Assembly (NCBI GenBank): GCA_013400975.1
Contig: WBMZ01003287.1
Coordinates: 1 to 64,000, forward strand
Reading direction: 5' to 3'
Length of the DNA stretch: 64,000 nt
Source: Atrichornis clamosus
Taxonomy: Eukaryota > Chordata > Aves > Passeriformes > Menuridae
Both the position numbers and the translations under genes were made by a program. Each line of letters starts with the position of its first letter. The stretch's first letter is position 1. Shown here piece by piece: positions 63,875 to 64,000 of the stretch. The notes beneath the pieces were generated by a model. It made no database searches. It saw nothing but the letters and a program-made list of their open reading frames with translations, and was not told the origin of the DNA.

Positions 63875-64000
63875 TGTCTCCCTTAGCCTGTCTCCACTGA
63901 AGGTCTTATATAGCCTGGAGGCTCTGCACTGCTATGGGAGGGACGGGCACGTACCCTGTCTTAACCAGCACTTTGATCCACACTGCCTCTCTGCTCTTTT

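Larger units (their letters stand above)
40163..64000 (-). other. FOXO1: FOXO1 intron 1, 3' portion (continues past the window)
   Basis: At least 23.8 kb of the first intron. Human FOXO1 intron 1 is also very long (on the order of 100 kb). No FOXO1 exon 1 sequence (polyalanine/proline-rich N-terminus, first half of the forkhead) is present. Content: CR1 copies at 42410-42552, 56409-56655, 58985-59300 and 63680-63874; CpG-dense patches at 43420-43560 and 60250-60570; short repeats at 41551-41584 and 43964-44017; and a long unexplained open frame at 50221-51024. Everything else looks like unique AT-rich intronic DNA. Confidence 0.9.

Noticed and set aside
63455..63886. 143-codon plus-strand open frame at the right end
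   Set aside because: Its C-terminal half is a CR1 3'UTR fragment in sense orientation.
1..64000. tRNA, rRNA, CRISPR, prokaryotic operons or phage genes
   Set aside because: No sign of any; the intron-containing FOXO1 gene and CR1 repeats show this is vertebrate nuclear DNA.

Overview
This is vertebrate nuclear DNA, most likely from a bird. Two things support that. The only protein-coding gene I can establish is a vertebrate FOXO1 exon. The interspersed repeats are almost all CR1 non-LTR retrotransposons with the 3' ends typical of bird CR1 (variants of TTCTATGA / ATTCTGTGA), at low overall repeat density. A crocodilian or turtle is less likely but not excluded. There are no operons, tRNA, rRNA or CRISPR arrays that I can see.

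Layout: (1) 1 to about 34.2 kb is intergenic DNA lying 3' of FOXO1. It holds decayed CR1 copies, a CR1 broken by an LTR-like insertion, small tandem duplications, and one CpG-rich patch near 27.5-28.1 kb that ends in a consensus-quality splice donor on the minus strand. (2) About 34.2-40.16 kb is the 3' half of FOXO1 on the minus strand. Coding exon 2 (38816-40162) encodes 448 residues, from the second half of the forkhead domain to the C-terminus. A short 388-base intron follows 13 nt after the stop. The 3'UTR exon begins at 38414 and runs to roughly 34.2-34.8 kb. It keeps blocks I recognise from the human 3'UTR, with seed matches for miR-27 and miR-96/182. (3) 40163-64000 is part of the large first intron of FOXO1. 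Exon 1 (residues equivalent to human 1-210) lies beyond the right edge. The intron contains four CR1 copies, all antisense to FOXO1, two CpG-dense patches, and an unexplained 267-codon open frame antisense to the gene.

I found no convincing new biological system. The leads most worth checking are the CpG-rich patch with a same-strand splice donor inside FOXO1 intron 1 (about 60.25-60.57 kb, possible alternative first exon), a similar patch downstream of the gene (27.5-28.1 kb, possible lncRNA exon), a predicted RNA G-quadruplex motif in the 3'UTR, and the 267-codon frame. Comparisons with human FOXO1 are from memory, not from an alignment run.
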